Shown here: piece by piece, positions 8,163 through 17,869 of the stretch
Numbering within the stretch: position 1 is the stretch's first letter
Layout of the letters: every line of letters begins with the position of its first letter
NCBI GenBank assembly: GCA_017474385.1
Contig: JAFVHU010000090.1
Span: 28,396-92,395, forward strand
Direction of reading: 5' to 3'
Origin: Afipia sp.
GTDB taxonomy: Bacteria; Pseudomonadota; Alphaproteobacteria; Rhizobiales; Xanthobacteraceae
DNA: 64,000 nucleotides
The notes under the pieces: model-generated
What the model saw: the letters and a program-made list of their open reading frames with translations, nothing else
What the model was told of the DNA's origin: nothing
The model's database searches: none
Position numbers and translations under genes: made by a program

Positions 8163-9050
8163 TCAGCCCTTTGCGACTTCGTGGTTGGCCATTGTTTCCA
8201 GCGCTTTCACCATTGCGGAGTGATCCCAGGCCTTGCCGCCGTGGGCCACGCAAGAATTGAAGAACTGCTGGGCCATCGATGTATTCGGCAACGACAGGCC
8301 GAGTGCTCGCGCGCCATCCAGTGCGAGGTTGAGGTCTTTCTGGTGCAGCTCGATACGGAAGCCGGGATTGAACGTGCGCTTGATCATGCGCTCCCCGTGC
8401 AGTTCGAGAATGCGCGATGTCGCAAGTCCGCCCATCAGCGCCTGCCGCACCAGCGTCGGATCGGCGCCAGCCTTTGAAGCGAACAGCAGACCCTCGGCGA
8501 CGGCCTCGATAGTAAGCGCGACGATGATTTGATTGGCGACTTTGGTGGTCTGGCCGTCACCGTTGCCGCCGATCAGGGTGATGTTCTTGCCCATCTTCTC
8601 GAACAGCGGCTTGACGGTGTCGAATGCGCTTTGTGGTCCGCCTACCATGATGGTCAGTGATGCGGCCTTCGCGCCGACTTCGCCCCCGGAGACTGGGGCA
8701 TCCAGATAGTCAGCGCCCTTCGCATTGACCTTCTTTGCAAACTCCTTTGTCGAGATCGGCGAGATCGAGCTCATGTCGACGACGACTTTACCCTTTGAAA
8801 GTCCTTCTGCGACGCCACCGACATTGAAGAGCACCGACTCAACGTCTGGCGTATCTGGCACCATAATAATGATGACGTTGGCTTTCTCCGCGATCTCCTT
8901 GCCTGACTTGCAGGCGATGGCCCCGGCGGCAACGAGGTCCTTCGCCGCAGCAGACTTCTCCAGCACAAACAGGCGATGTCCGGCGGCCTGCAGGTGGCCC
9001 GCCATCGGCCGTCCCATAATGCCGAGGCCGATGAAACCGATATCGGTCAT
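8163..9050 (-). CDS. glxR: 2-hydroxy-3-oxopropionate (tartronate semialdehyde) reductase
   Basis: A 295-residue beta-hydroxyacid dehydrogenase. It has the N-terminal GLGIMGRPMA NAD(P) motif, the substrate loop DAPVSGGEVGAKAASLTIMVGG, and catalytic Lys170 in TTKVANQ. It reduces tartronate semialdehyde to D-glycerate, the last step of the glyoxylate carboligase route. It is the third gene of a - strand operon (gcl, hyi, glxR), 24 bp after hyi, so the assignment is firm from context as well as motifs. Confidence 0.93.
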   Translation of the reverse strand: MTDIGFIGLGIMGRPMAGHLQAAGHRLFVLEKSAAAKDLVAAGAIACKSGKEIAEKANVIIIMVPDTPDVESVLFNVGGVAEGLSKGKVVVDMSSISPISTKEFAKKVNAKGADYLDAPVSGGEVGAKAASLTIMVGGPQSAFDTVKPLFEKMGKNITLIGGNGDGQTTKVANQIIVALTIEAVAEGLLFASKAGADPTLVRQALMGGLATSRILELHGERMIKRTFNPGFRIELHQKDLNLALDGARALGLSLPNTSMAQQFFNSCVAHGGKAWDHSAMVKALETMANHEVAKG

Positions 9051-9074
9051 TCTTTGATCTCCCTAGTTTTTTAG

Positions 9075-9860
9075 TTACGCATCGACCGTATGCGGTTCGT
9101 ACCACCCAAGACCTTCAAGGGTTGTGGTCTTCGGCTTGTATTCACAGCCGATCCAGCCACGATACCCGATCTCGTCCAGATAGCGAAACAGGAAGGGATA
9201 GTTGATTTCACCGGTGCCGGGCTCGTTGCGGCCGGGATTATCGGCCAATTGGATATGCGCGATACGGCCGAGATGCTTTTTCATGGTCGGGGCCAGATCG
9301 CCCTCCATGATCTGCATGTGATAGATGTCGTATTGGACAAAGAGATTCTCGGATCCCACCTCCGAAATGATCTGGATTGCCTGTTCCGTTCCGGTGAGAA
9401 AGAAGCCGGGAATGTCGCGGGTGTTGATCGGTTCGATCAGCAGCTTGATGCGATGCTTTGCAAGAGCATCCGCGGCGTAGCGAAGGTTCTCCACGAACAC
9501 GGCGCGAAGCTCCGCTGGATCGGCGCCAGCCGGCGCAATGCCGGCAAGGCAATTCACTTGGCGGCAATCCAGTGCCTTGGCGTATTCGACGGCCCGGCTG
9601 ACGCCGTCGCGGAATTCCGCGACGCGATCGGGAAGGATCGCAATCCCGCGCTCGCCCGCGCCCCAGTTGCCCGCGGGCAGATTATGCAGCACCTGGGTGA
9701 GGCCGTGCTGCTGCAACTGCTCGCCGAGAACCGCTTTTTCGAAGTCATAGGGAAACAGATACTCCACACCCGCGAACCCGGCGGCCTTCGCTGCTGCGAA
9801 GCGTTCGATGAACGGCAACTCGTTGAAGAGCATGGTTAGATTGGCTGCAAACTTTGGCAC
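9075..9860 (-). CDS. hyi: Hydroxypyruvate isomerase
   Basis: A 261-residue TIM-barrel sugar-phosphate-isomerase-type protein. It has the Hyi opening KFAANLTMLFNELPF, GVEYLFPYD, metal-site segments LIEPINTRDIPGF and QYDIYHMQIMEGD, then HIQLADNPGRNEPGTGEINY and GCEYKP. It interconverts hydroxypyruvate and tartronate semialdehyde. It lies between gcl and glxR with gaps of 32 and 24 bp in one transcription unit. Confidence 0.93.
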   Translation of the reverse strand: MPKFAANLTMLFNELPFIERFAAAKAAGFAGVEYLFPYDFEKAVLGEQLQQHGLTQVLHNLPAGNWGAGERGIAILPDRVAEFRDGVSRAVEYAKALDCRQVNCLAGIAPAGADPAELRAVFVENLRYAADALAKHRIKLLIEPINTRDIPGFFLTGTEQAIQIISEVGSENLFVQYDIYHMQIMEGDLAPTMKKHLGRIAHIQLADNPGRNEPGTGEINYPFLFRYLDEIGYRGWIGCEYKPKTTTLEGLGWYEPHTVDA

Positions 9861-9892
9861 GACGGAATGTCCTTTTCTTGTTTGTCTTGTTG

Positions 9893-11692
9893 TTAGACGG
9901 GCAGCAATTTGCCGCGGGACGTCTTCTCCGGGCTCGCCGGTGTGTCATCGAGCGGCAGATCGAGCACTTCCTCGAACTCGACGATGTTATCGATCTCCGT
10001 GCCCATCGCGATGTTGGTGACACGCTCGAGGATGAATTCCACCACCACCGGCACGCGATATTCCGCCATCATCTCGCGTGCTGTTGCGAAGGCTGCCTGC
10101 GCATCTTCCGGATGCGTGACGCGGATTGCCTTGCAGCCAAGGCCCTCCGCGACCGCGACATGATCGACGCCATAAACACCAAGCTCCGGCGCGTTGATGT
10201 TCTCGAACGAGAGCTGCACGTGGTAGTCCATCTCGAAGCCGCGCTGCGCCTGACGGATCAGGCCCAGATAGGAATTATTCACGACGACATGGATGTAAGG
10301 CAATTTGAACTGCGCGCCGACGGCCAACTCCTCGATCAGGAACTGGAAATCATAGTCGCCGGACAGCGCAACGATCTCGCGTTCCGGATCGGCAGCGCGG
10401 ACGCCAAGCGCGGCGGGCAGGGTCCAGCCGAGCGGGCCGGCCTGTCCGGCGTTGATCCAGTTACGCGGGCGATATACGCCAAGGAATTGTGCGCCGGCGA
10501 TTTGTGAGAGACCGATCACGCTGACGTAGCAGGTGTCGCGCCCAAAGGCTTTGCTCATCTCTTCATAGACGCGCTGCGGCTTGATCGGCACGTTGTCGAA
10601 ATGACTCTTGCGCAGCATGGTGCGCTTGCGGTCCTGAACCGCCGCAGGCCACGCCTGACGCTCCTTCAGCTTGCCGGCCTTGCGCCATTCCTTCGCTACC
10701 GTGACAAACAGTTCAAGCGCGGCTTTCGCATCCGAGACGATGCCGAAATCCGGATTGAACACGCGGCCAATTTGTGTGGGCTCGATGTCCACGTGCACGA
10801 AGGTGCGGCCCTTGGTGTAGGTTTCGACCGATCCAGTGTGCCGATTGGCCCATCGGTTGCCGATGCCGAGCACGAAATCCGACTCCAGCATGGTGGCGTT
10901 GCCATAGCGGTGGCTGGTCTGAAGGCCGACCATTCCGGCCATCAGGACGTGATCGTCCGGGATTGCGCCCCAGCCCATCAGCGTCGGCACCACGGGAACA
11001 TTGACGATCTCGGCAAACGCCACGAGAAGGTCAGAGGCATCGGCATTGATGACACCGCCGCCGGCCACGATCAGCGGGCGCTCGGCAGCGTTTAGCATTT
11101 CGAGTGCCTTCTCGACCTGCCTGCGTGTCGCGGCAGGTTTGTAGACCGGTAGGGGCTCGTAGGTCTCGTCGTCGAATTCGATTTCGGCCAACTGCACATC
11201 GAGCGGCAGATCGATCAGCACCGGACCGGGGCGGCCGGAGCGCATGATGTGAAAGGCCTGGCTGAAAACCCGTGGCACCAGCGCAGGCTCGCGCACAGTG
11301 ACAGCCCACTTCGTGACGGGCTTTGCGATCGATTCAATGTCGATGGCCTGGAAATCCTCTTTATATAGGCGTGCGCGGGGTGCCTGTCCGGTGATGCACA
11401 GGATCGGGATCGAATCCGCGATAGCTGAGTAAAGCCCGGTGATCATGTCGGTGCCGGCCGGACCTGATGTGCCGATGCAGACGCCGATATTGCCGGCCTT
11501 GGCCCGTGTATATCCCTCGGCCATATGCGACGCGCCTTCGACGTGGCGCGCGAGAATGTGATTGATCGAGCCGCGCTTCTTGAGCGCCGAGTACAATGGA
11601 TTGATCGCGGCGCCCGGAACGCCGAACGCACAGACGACGCCTTCCTTCTCAAGGATACGCACTGCCGCATCGATTGCCCGCATCTTCGCCAT
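9893..11692 (-). CDS. gcl: Glyoxylate carboligase (tartronate-semialdehyde synthase)
   Basis: A 599-residue ThDP- and FAD-dependent enzyme that joins two glyoxylates to tartronate semialdehyde and CO2. The start [19 protein letters not shown] was chosen over an 11-residue extension because GAGG lies 8 bp upstream and it matches the family start. The usual catalytic Glu of ThDP enzymes is replaced by Val51 (RHVEGAS), the hallmark of Gcl. The C-terminal half has the cofactor motif [16 protein letters not shown] with a following NN. First gene of gcl-hyi-glxR; glyoxylate is probably supplied by the oxalate genes nearby. Confidence 0.95.
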   Translation of the reverse strand: MAKMRAIDAAVRILEKEGVVCAFGVPGAAINPLYSALKKRGSINHILARHVEGASHMAEGYTRAKAGNIGVCIGTSGPAGTDMITGLYSAIADSIPILCITGQAPRARLYKEDFQAIDIESIAKPVTKWAVTVREPALVPRVFSQAFHIMRSGRPGPVLIDLPLDVQLAEIEFDDETYEPLPVYKPAATRRQVEKALEMLNAAERPLIVAGGGVINADASDLLVAFAEIVNVPVVPTLMGWGAIPDDHVLMAGMVGLQTSHRYGNATMLESDFVLGIGNRWANRHTGSVETYTKGRTFVHVDIEPTQIGRVFNPDFGIVSDAKAALELFVTVAKEWRKAGKLKERQAWPAAVQDRKRTMLRKSHFDNVPIKPQRVYEEMSKAFGRDTCYVSVIGLSQIAGAQFLGVYRPRNWINAGQAGPLGWTLPAALGVRAADPEREIVALSGDYDFQFLIEELAVGAQFKLPYIHVVVNNSYLGLIRQAQRGFEMDYHVQLSFENINAPELGVYGVDHVAVAEGLGCKAIRVTHPEDAQAAFATAREMMAEYRVPVVVEFILERVTNIAMGTEIDNIVEFEEVLDLPLDDTPASPEKTSRGKLLPV

Positions 11693-11769
11693 GTCACACC
11701 TCGAATGGGTTAAGTTCGGGTGCAATCATCGCGAGGCGTGCAGGTCGGCTCAACGGCCTTGAATTTGTT

Positions 11770-11808
11770 TCCCGCGATACGACGCCCGTGCGAAAATCTC
11801 TCGCGGGA
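11770..11808. promoter_or_regulatory. Inverted repeat in the gcl upstream region
   Basis: Perfect 8-bp arms TCCCGCGA and TCGCGGGA separated by 23 bp, about 80-115 bp upstream of the gcl start and downstream of the IclR gene. There is no T-run on either side, so it is not an obvious terminator. It could be the IclR-protein operator. Confidence 0.35.
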
Positions 11809-11868
11809 TCAGATAGCTAGGGCGAAGTAAAAGTGAAAACGGTTTGCGCGAACCGGATGGCGCCACGG

Positions 11869-12720
11869 TCAGTTTTTGCGCGCGGTAGCCGGCATGACTC
11901 CGCCGAGAGCAACTGTCAGTTCGGCTGCGACATCGCGCACGATATTGCCGATGATCGGCAGTCGTTCGTCGGTCACCCGAGATGTCATTCCGGACACAGA
12001 AATCGTGGCGAGCGGCTCGCTGCAATCGTTGTAGACCACGGCAGCGACGCATCGGAGGCCGATACGGGCTTCTTCGTCATCCACCGCATAGCCCTGCTGC
12101 CGGACTGTTTGCAGCGCCTTGAACAGTTCGCCAGGCCGCACGATCGACTTCTCCGTCAACCGCGGCATGCCTTGGCGATGGATAATCGCACTTACGTCTT
12201 CATCGGAATAAGTCGCCAGCACAGCTTTGCCGACGCCGGATGCAACCATCGCCACCCGGCCGCCGACCTTGGTGAGCGAGCGCATGATCTCGCGGCTTTC
12301 CACGCGCGTCAGAACGATAATGGTTTCGTCGTCGACCACGGCGAGATTGGCGGTTTCCCGGGTCTGGTCGCGAAGCTTGCGCAGATAGGGCATGGCATGG
12401 GCGACGAAGTTCCGCCGCCGCGCGAACGTCGAGCCGACGGAGAAGCTGCGCACGCCAATGTGCCACTTGGCTTCGCTGCGATCGAATTGAACAAACCGGC
12501 GCTTTTCAAGCGTCGTTAGCAGGCGATGTACGGTTGATGTGGACAGGCCAGTGCGCACCGCCAGGTCGGTGAGCCGGTAGCCTTCATCGTCTTCGGCAAG
12601 AGTTTCTATCAATGTCAGGGCGCGGTCGACCGACTGGACGCCGCCATCCCGGCCTTCGGGTTCTGCCTCAATGCCGACCCGCGGCTCGACAGACTTTCGC
12701 CGGATCACGCTTTTCTTCAT
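11869..12720 (-). CDS. IclR family transcriptional regulator
   Basis: A 283-residue regulator with an N-terminal winged helix (VQSVDRALTLIETLAE ... LTDLAVRTGLSTSTVHRLL) and a C-terminal IclR effector domain. The effector domain includes TRVESREIMRS, GRVAMVASGVGKAVLA, GYAVDDEEARIGLRCVAA and ATISVSGMTSRV. It lies directly upstream of gcl on the same strand. IclR-type regulators (such as AllR) commonly control glyoxylate/allantoin genes with glyoxylate as effector, so it probably controls gcl-hyi-glxR. An N-terminal tail of about 25 residues precedes the HTH. Confidence 0.9.
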   Translation of the reverse strand: MKKSVIRRKSVEPRVGIEAEPEGRDGGVQSVDRALTLIETLAEDDEGYRLTDLAVRTGLSTSTVHRLLTTLEKRRFVQFDRSEAKWHIGVRSFSVGSTFARRRNFVAHAMPYLRKLRDQTRETANLAVVDDETIIVLTRVESREIMRSLTKVGGRVAMVASGVGKAVLATYSDEDVSAIIHRQGMPRLTEKSIVRPGELFKALQTVRQQGYAVDDEEARIGLRCVAAVVYNDCSEPLATISVSGMTSRVTDERLPIIGNIVRDVAAELTVALGGVMPATARKN

Positions 12721-12808
12721 CGCCTACCTACGGCCCGCGGATAGAAGTGAAGGTCGTGCTGGGAGTAAATCGGGTGCCGCCTTTGGAGGCGGCACCCATT
12801 GTCAGAAC

Positions 12809-14977
12809 TTACAGCAGGCCCGCGCCGCGTGCCCACTTATATTTTGCGCCGAGCACTTCGACCGGAAGTTCGGTCGAGTAGGCGTAAGCCGGGATGCCGT
12901 TCTGATAGAGATATTCAGCGGCTTCCTCGACCTCGACGTCACCGGCCAGTGAGGCGACCATCGGCTTGCTGATGCCCTTGGCCTCCATCTCCTTCTTCAC
13001 CTCGACCATATTCCTGGCGAAAACCATCGGCGGCGTGACGATGGTGTGCCAGTAGCCGAGGATCAGCGAGTGAATGCGGTCATCGGACAGGCCGAGCTTC
13101 ACCGTGTTGACGTAGGTGATTGGCGGTTCGCCGCCGGTAATGTCCACCGGGTTGCCAGCCGCGCCGAACGGCGGGATGAACTTGCGGAACGCCGTATCGA
13201 GATCCGGCGGCATCGCCATCAGCGACAGGCCGTTGTCAACCACCGCGTCCGACAGAAGCACGCCTGAGCCGCCTGCGCCGGTGATGATAAGAACGTTCTC
13301 GCCCTTCGGGGTCGGCAGCACCGGAATGCCGCGCGCGAATTCGAGCAACTGCCGCAGCGAGCGGGCGCGAATGACGCCGGACTGCTTCAGCACGTCCTCA
13401 TAGATCTTGTCGTTACCGGCGAGCGCGCCGGTGTGCGACGAGGCCGCCTTGGCGCCGGCCGAGGTGCGGCCGGCCTTCAGAACGACGACCGGCTTCTTCT
13501 TGGAGACGCGCTTGGCGGCTTCCGCGAAGGCGCGGCCGTCCTTCAGATCTTCGCAATGCTGCGCGATGATCGTGGTGTTCGGGTCCTGTTCGAAGAAGGC
13601 GAGCAGATCGTCTTCGTCGATGTCGGACTTGTTGCCGAGACCGACGATCGCCGATACGCCCATCTTGGCGGAACGCGAGAAGCCGATGATGGCCATACCG
13701 ATGCCGCCCGACTGCGACGACAGGGCCGCCGAGCCCTTAACGTCATAAGCGGTGCAGAAGGTCGCGCAGAGATTCGATGGCGTATAATAGAAGCCATAGA
13801 TATTCGGCCCCATCAGACGCACATTATACTTCTTGCCGATCTCGACGATTTCTTCCTGCAACGCAGGCTCGTTCGCTTCGGCAAAACCCGACGGGATCAG
13901 GACGGCGCCGGGGATTTTCTTCTCGCCGCACTCGGTAAGCGCTGCGGCGACGAGTTTCGCAGGAATCGCGAAGACCGCGGTATCGATGGTGCCGGGAACG
14001 TCCTTGACGCTCTTGTAGGCCTTGATGCCCATGATCTCATCGGCCTTCGGGTGGATCGGGTAGATCTGACCCTTGTAGCCGCCGTTGATCAGGTTCTTCA
14101 TCACCGAGTTGCCGATCTTGCCGGCTTCGGCCGAAGCGCCGATCACGGCGACCGCCTTCGGCATCATGATGCGGTTCATCGCGGTGACGATTTCTTCGTT
14201 CGAGCGCGGAGCAGGGCGCGGTTTGTAATCGAAATCGACAACAATGCGCACGTCTGCGGCAATCGCGTCCTTCTTGGTGGCGAAAACCGGATTGAGATCG
14301 AGTTCGACGATTTCAGGGAAATCGCTGACAAGCTGCGAAACGTTGACGATGATGTCCGCAAGAGCCTCGCGGTTGACGGGATCGCCGCCGCGAACACCGT
14401 TCAGCATTTCGTGGGCCTGAATTCCGTCGAGCATCGACAGCGCATCGGCGTTGGTCGCCGGCGCGAGGCGGAAGGTGACGTCTTTCAGCACTTCGACCAG
14501 CACGCCGCCGAGGCCGAAGGCCACGAGCTTGCCGAACGAGCCGTCGGTGATCGAGCCGACGATGACTTCGGTGCCACCCAGCAGCATCTGCTGAACCTGG
14601 ATGCCTTCGATCTTGGCATCGGCCTTGTACTTCTTGGCGTTTGCCAGAATGGTCTCATAGGCTTTTTCAGCGTCGGCGGCGGTTTTCACGCCGACGATTA
14701 CGCCGCCTGCTTCGGTCTTGTGAAGAATGTCGGGGGAGACGATCTTCATGACCACCGGGAAACCCATGCCGGTCGCGATTTTCGCGGCTTCGGCGGCGGA
14801 CTTTGCCACGCCTTCCTTGGGAACCGGAATTCCGTAAGCGTCACAGACCAGTTTGCCTTCCGGCGCCGTCAGGCTGGTGCGTTTGTCGGCCTTTACGGTG
14901 TCGAGAATTTTCCGAACTTCGGCCTTTGCCTGTTGTCCGACGTCGATCTTGCGAGCTGCGTCCTGCGAATGAGCCAT
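12809..14977 (-). CDS. ADP-forming-type acyl-CoA synthetase (fused beta-alpha), candidate oxalyl-CoA synthetase
   Basis: A 722-residue acetate-CoA ligase (ADP-forming) superfamily protein with the order ATP-grasp first (residues about 30-240; GFPVVMKIVSPDILHKTEAGGV), then CoA-binding Rossmann domain (about 265-380; AVAVIGAS, PSGFAE), then the ligase domain. The last carries His515 in SSHTGALAG, which aligns with the phospho-histidine of this family. It is divergent from the GntR regulator and shares two operator palindromes with it. In an oxalate island it plausibly activates oxalate to oxalyl-CoA independently of Frc; acetate or another acid is possible. Confidence 0.85.
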   Translation of the reverse strand: MAHSQDAARKIDVGQQAKAEVRKILDTVKADKRTSLTAPEGKLVCDAYGIPVPKEGVAKSAAEAAKIATGMGFPVVMKIVSPDILHKTEAGGVIVGVKTAADAEKAYETILANAKKYKADAKIEGIQVQQMLLGGTEVIVGSITDGSFGKLVAFGLGGVLVEVLKDVTFRLAPATNADALSMLDGIQAHEMLNGVRGGDPVNREALADIIVNVSQLVSDFPEIVELDLNPVFATKKDAIAADVRIVVDFDYKPRPAPRSNEEIVTAMNRIMMPKAVAVIGASAEAGKIGNSVMKNLINGGYKGQIYPIHPKADEIMGIKAYKSVKDVPGTIDTAVFAIPAKLVAAALTECGEKKIPGAVLIPSGFAEANEPALQEEIVEIGKKYNVRLMGPNIYGFYYTPSNLCATFCTAYDVKGSAALSSQSGGIGMAIIGFSRSAKMGVSAIVGLGNKSDIDEDDLLAFFEQDPNTTIIAQHCEDLKDGRAFAEAAKRVSKKKPVVVLKAGRTSAGAKAASSHTGALAGNDKIYEDVLKQSGVIRARSLRQLLEFARGIPVLPTPKGENVLIITGAGGSGVLLSDAVVDNGLSLMAMPPDLDTAFRKFIPPFGAAGNPVDITGGEPPITYVNTVKLGLSDDRIHSLILGYWHTIVTPPMVFARNMVEVKKEMEAKGISKPMVASLAGDVEVEEAAEYLYQNGIPAYAYSTELPVEVLGAKYKWARGAGLL

Positions 14978-15115
14978 TTACTTCCTCCTGTCACGTCCAT
15001 TTTTGAAATCTGGGGTCGCGCGCGAGTTGTCGGACGATCATTCCCGGCGCTTAGATCACCACATCTTGGCGTTTGCTTGCACGTGTTCAGGGACGCGCAG
15101 ACAACATGTCCATCA

Positions 15116-15134
15116 TTGGCATTTGGTATGCCAA
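15116..15134. promoter_or_regulatory. GntR-type operator copy 1 (TTGGCAT-N5-ATGCCAA)
   Basis: Perfect 7-bp arms around the spacer TTGGT, in the divergent region between the acyl-CoA ligase and the FCD-GntR gene, 138 bp before the ligase start. It matches six other sites in this window (consensus TGGYAT-N5-ATRCCA). Probable binding site of the GntR protein encoded at 15272. Confidence 0.75.
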
Positions 15135-15196
15135 GAACCATCTTTGTCAAGCCTCTTCGCTAGACCTTGGGAGAGCTGCCAGCCTGCTTGACATGC

Positions 15197-15213
15197 TGGC
15201 ATCTGGTATGCCA
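15197..15213. promoter_or_regulatory. GntR-type operator copy 2, autoregulatory
   Basis: TGGCAT-CTGGT-ATGCCA, ending 58 bp before the GntR start. A TTGACA hexamer lies just 5' (15188-15193), so the site would overlap the promoter core. It is 81 bp from copy 1, both sites facing the divergent promoters, which fits autoregulation and shared control. Confidence 0.78.
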
Positions 15214-15271
15214 AGAACTTGGACAACGCTTCCGTGGTATACAGCCCCTCTGGAAGAGAGGGAGATGATTC

Positions 15272-15997
15272 ATGGTTACTCAGAAAATATCGAAGGCACC
15301 ATTGAATGAGCAGGACATTGCGATCGTTCGCATTGCGCCTGAGGCAAGTTTCAAAAACAAGGCCTATGACGCTTTGAAAGAAGCCATCCTCAAAATGGAC
15401 ATCTACGCTAGCCCAGAGCCCGTCATGCTCGACGAGCGAGCGCTGTCTGAACATCTGGGTGTCAGCCGCACGCCGATCCGCGAAGCAATCGCGATGCTGG
15501 AGCAGGATGGTTTCGTCAAGACGGTTCCACGCCGCGGCATTGTGGTCGTGCGCAAGACCAAGGCCGAAATCGTGGACATGATCCGCGCATGGGCTGCGCT
15601 CGAAAGTATGGCCGCGCGTCTCATCACGACCACGGCGCGCAAAAAAGACATTTCGGCGCTGCGCAACTTCTTCAAGGATTTCAACAAGGATCGTCTCCCG
15701 CAGGATCACATCCAAGAGTACTCCAAGGCGAACATCGCGTTCCATCAGGCGCTGATTTCGCTGAGCGAGTCGCAGGTTTTGGTCGATATGACCAATGACA
15801 TTCTGTTGCACGTGCGCGGCTACCGGCAGTTGACGATCGGCCGGGAAGAACGCACCGCAGTGTCCCTGCCGGAACATCTTGCCATCATCGAAGCGCTCGA
15901 GGAGCGCGATACCGAGCTCGCTGAAAAGCGCGCCCGCGACCATACGCTTGGGCTTGCGACTTACGTCGAAACCCACGGACAGGAAATCTTTACGTAG
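15272..15997 (+). CDS. GntR family regulator with FCD domain, probable oxalate regulon regulator
   Basis: A 241-residue protein. The N-terminal winged helix has [32 protein letters not shown] and RRGIVVV, the standard GntR DNA-reading region at about 45-100. The C-terminal FCD ligand domain (about 105-230) holds the metal/acid-binding pattern: [13 protein letters not shown] and the C-terminal [13 protein letters not shown] with RARDHTLG. It is preceded by its own putative operator and lies directly upstream of oxc. A local regulator of the oxalate genes, perhaps sensing oxalate, glyoxylate or a CoA ester. Confidence 0.88.
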   Translation: MVTQKISKAPLNEQDIAIVRIAPEASFKNKAYDALKEAILKMDIYASPEPVMLDERALSEHLGVSRTPIREAIAMLEQDGFVKTVPRRGIVVVRKTKAEIVDMIRAWAALESMAARLITTTARKKDISALRNFFKDFNKDRLPQDHIQEYSKANIAFHQALISLSESQVLVDMTNDILLHVRGYRQLTIGREERTAVSLPEHLAIIEALEERDTELAEKRARDHTLGLATYVETHGQEIFT

Positions 15998-16034
15998 ACC
16001 AAACGACCAAAAAAAGAGACTAGGGAGGCCACCG

Positions 16035-17777
16035 ATGCTGACGGCAGCGAGTAAGTTAGAGGCGACGACTGCGAATGATGCGGAGCAGGAGCTGACAGAT
16101 GGTTTTCATCTGATCATCGACGCGCTCAAACTTAACGGCCTCAATACGATCTACGGCGTGCCCGGTATTCCGATCACGGACTTCGGCCGTATGGCGCAAG
16201 CGGAAGGCATTCGTGTTCTTTCGTTTCGTCACGAACAGAATGCCGGCTACGCCGCGTCGATTGCAGGCTTCCTGACAAAGAAGCCGGGCGTCTGTTTGAC
16301 GGTATCGGCGCCGGGCTTCCTCAACGGCCTCACCGCGCTCGCCCACGCCACGACCAACTGCTTCCCGATGATTCTGATTTCCGGCTCGTCGGAACGCGAA
16401 ATCGTCGACCTTCAGCAGGGCGACTACGAAGAAATGGATCAGCTCGCAGTCGCGAAGCCGCTGTGCAAGGCGGCGTTTCGCGTGCTGCACGCGCAGGACA
16501 TCGGCATCGGCGTTGCGCGCGCGATCCGCGCTGCGGTTTCGGGGCGTCCGGGCGGTGTCTATCTCGATCTGCCGGCGAAGCTGTTCGGGCAGGTGATGAA
16601 TGCGGACGCCGGCAAAAAGTCGCTGGTAAAAGTCATCGATGCGGCGCCGGCGCAGATTCCGGCTCCCGAATCGGTGAAGCGCGCGCTCGATGTGCTCAAG
16701 TCGGCGAAGAAGCCGCTCATTATCCTCGGCAAGGGCGCAGCTTACGCGCAGGCCGATGATGAGATCCGTACTCTGATCGAGAAGAGCGGCATTCCATTCC
16801 TGCCGATGAGCATGGCCAAGGGCCTTCTGCCTGACACACATCCGCAGTGCGCCGGTGCGGCGCGCTCCACAGTGCTGAAGGATTCCGACGTCGTCATGCT
16901 GATCGGGGCCCGCCTCAACTGGCTGCTGTCCCACGGCAAGGGCAAGACATGGGGCGACGCGCCGAAGAAGTTCATCCAGATCGACATCGAGCCGAAGGAA
17001 ATGGACTCCAACGTCGAGATCGTCGCACCAGTGGTCGGCGATATCGGCTCGTGCGTCTCGGCACTCGTGCAGGGCATGGGCGGTAACTGGCCGGCCCCGC
17101 CGGCGGACTGGACCAAAACAGTTCAGACCAAGCGCGACGATAACGTTGCCAAAATGGCGCCGCGCCTGATGAACAACAACTCGCCGATGGACTACCACGG
17201 CGCGCTCGGCGTTCTGCGCACCATCATCAAGGAGCGTCCCGACGCGATCCTTGTCAACGAAGGCGCAAACACCCTCGATCTCGCGCGCGGCATCATCGAC
17301 ATGTATCAGCCGCGCAAGCGCATCGACGTCGGCACCTGGGGCATCATGGGCATCGGCATGGGTTATTCCATCGCCGCCGCGATTGAGACCGGCAAGCCGG
17401 TGCTCGCGGTCGAAGGTGACAGCGCATTCGGCTTCTCCGGCATGGAGGTCGAGACGATCTGCCGCTACAAGCTGCCGGTCTGTGTCGTGATCTTCAACAA
17501 TGACGGCATCTACCGCGGCACCGACGTCAATCCCTCTGGCGGCTCGGACGTCGCGCCTACGGTGTTCGTAAAGGGCGCGCGTTACGACAAGATGATGGAG
17601 GCCTTCGGCGGCGTCGGAGTCAACGCAACGACCCCCGATGAGTTGAAGCGCGCGGTCAACGCCGCTATGGACTCGGGCAAGCCGACGCTCATCAATGCGG
17701 TGATCGATCCGGCTGCGGGCAGCGAAAGCGGCCGCATCGGCAATCTCAATCCACAAAGCGTCTTGAAGAAGAAATGA
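16035..17777 (+). CDS. oxc: Oxalyl-CoA decarboxylase
   Basis: A 580-residue ThDP enzyme converting oxalyl-CoA to formyl-CoA and CO2. The start ATG at 16035 follows GGGAGG; upstream in-frame codons overlap the GntR gene and are rejected. Features: [14 protein letters not shown] and [10 protein letters not shown] with catalytic Glu67, the central ADP/CoA-binding domain, ThDP motif [15 protein letters not shown] followed by NNDGIYRG, and a flexible lysine-rich C-terminus. About the length of characterised Oxc proteins (564-568). It is followed 92 bp later by frc, completing the core oxalate cycle. Confidence 0.96.
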   Translation: MLTAASKLEATTANDAEQELTDGFHLIIDALKLNGLNTIYGVPGIPITDFGRMAQAEGIRVLSFRHEQNAGYAASIAGFLTKKPGVCLTVSAPGFLNGLTALAHATTNCFPMILISGSSEREIVDLQQGDYEEMDQLAVAKPLCKAAFRVLHAQDIGIGVARAIRAAVSGRPGGVYLDLPAKLFGQVMNADAGKKSLVKVIDAAPAQIPAPESVKRALDVLKSAKKPLIILGKGAAYAQADDEIRTLIEKSGIPFLPMSMAKGLLPDTHPQCAGAARSTVLKDSDVVMLIGARLNWLLSHGKGKTWGDAPKKFIQIDIEPKEMDSNVEIVAPVVGDIGSCVSALVQGMGGNWPAPPADWTKTVQTKRDDNVAKMAPRLMNNNSPMDYHGALGVLRTIIKERPDAILVNEGANTLDLARGIIDMYQPRKRIDVGTWGIMGIGMGYSIAAAIETGKPVLAVEGDSAFGFSGMEVETICRYKLPVCVVIFNNDGIYRGTDVNPSGGSDVAPTVFVKGARYDKMMEAFGGVGVNATTPDELKRAVNAAMDSGKPTLINAVIDPAAGSESGRIGNLNPQSVLKKK

Positions 17778-17869
17778 TTGGTCACACGGCTGGGTGCATG
17801 TCGCTCCCTGCCATTTTCAGTCCTCGCACTCGGCGTCAGAAGGCGTCGACCGATACGGAGTATTAGACG

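Noticed and set aside
11770-11808. Inverted repeat after the IclR gene considered as its terminator
   Set aside because: Loop is 23 bp and no T-run follows on either strand; kept only as a possible operator.
13433-15163. 576-codon frame antisense to the acyl-CoA ligase
   Set aside because: High-GC shadow; amino acid pattern is Asp/Arg-rich without domains, and the ligase is unambiguous.
15235-15240. Extra TGGTAT half-site near the GntR gene
   Set aside because: It lacks the matching right arm at the 5-bp spacing, so it was not counted as an operator.
16056-17756. 566-codon frame antisense to oxc
   Set aside because: Overlaps a strongly supported enzyme gene; no family features.
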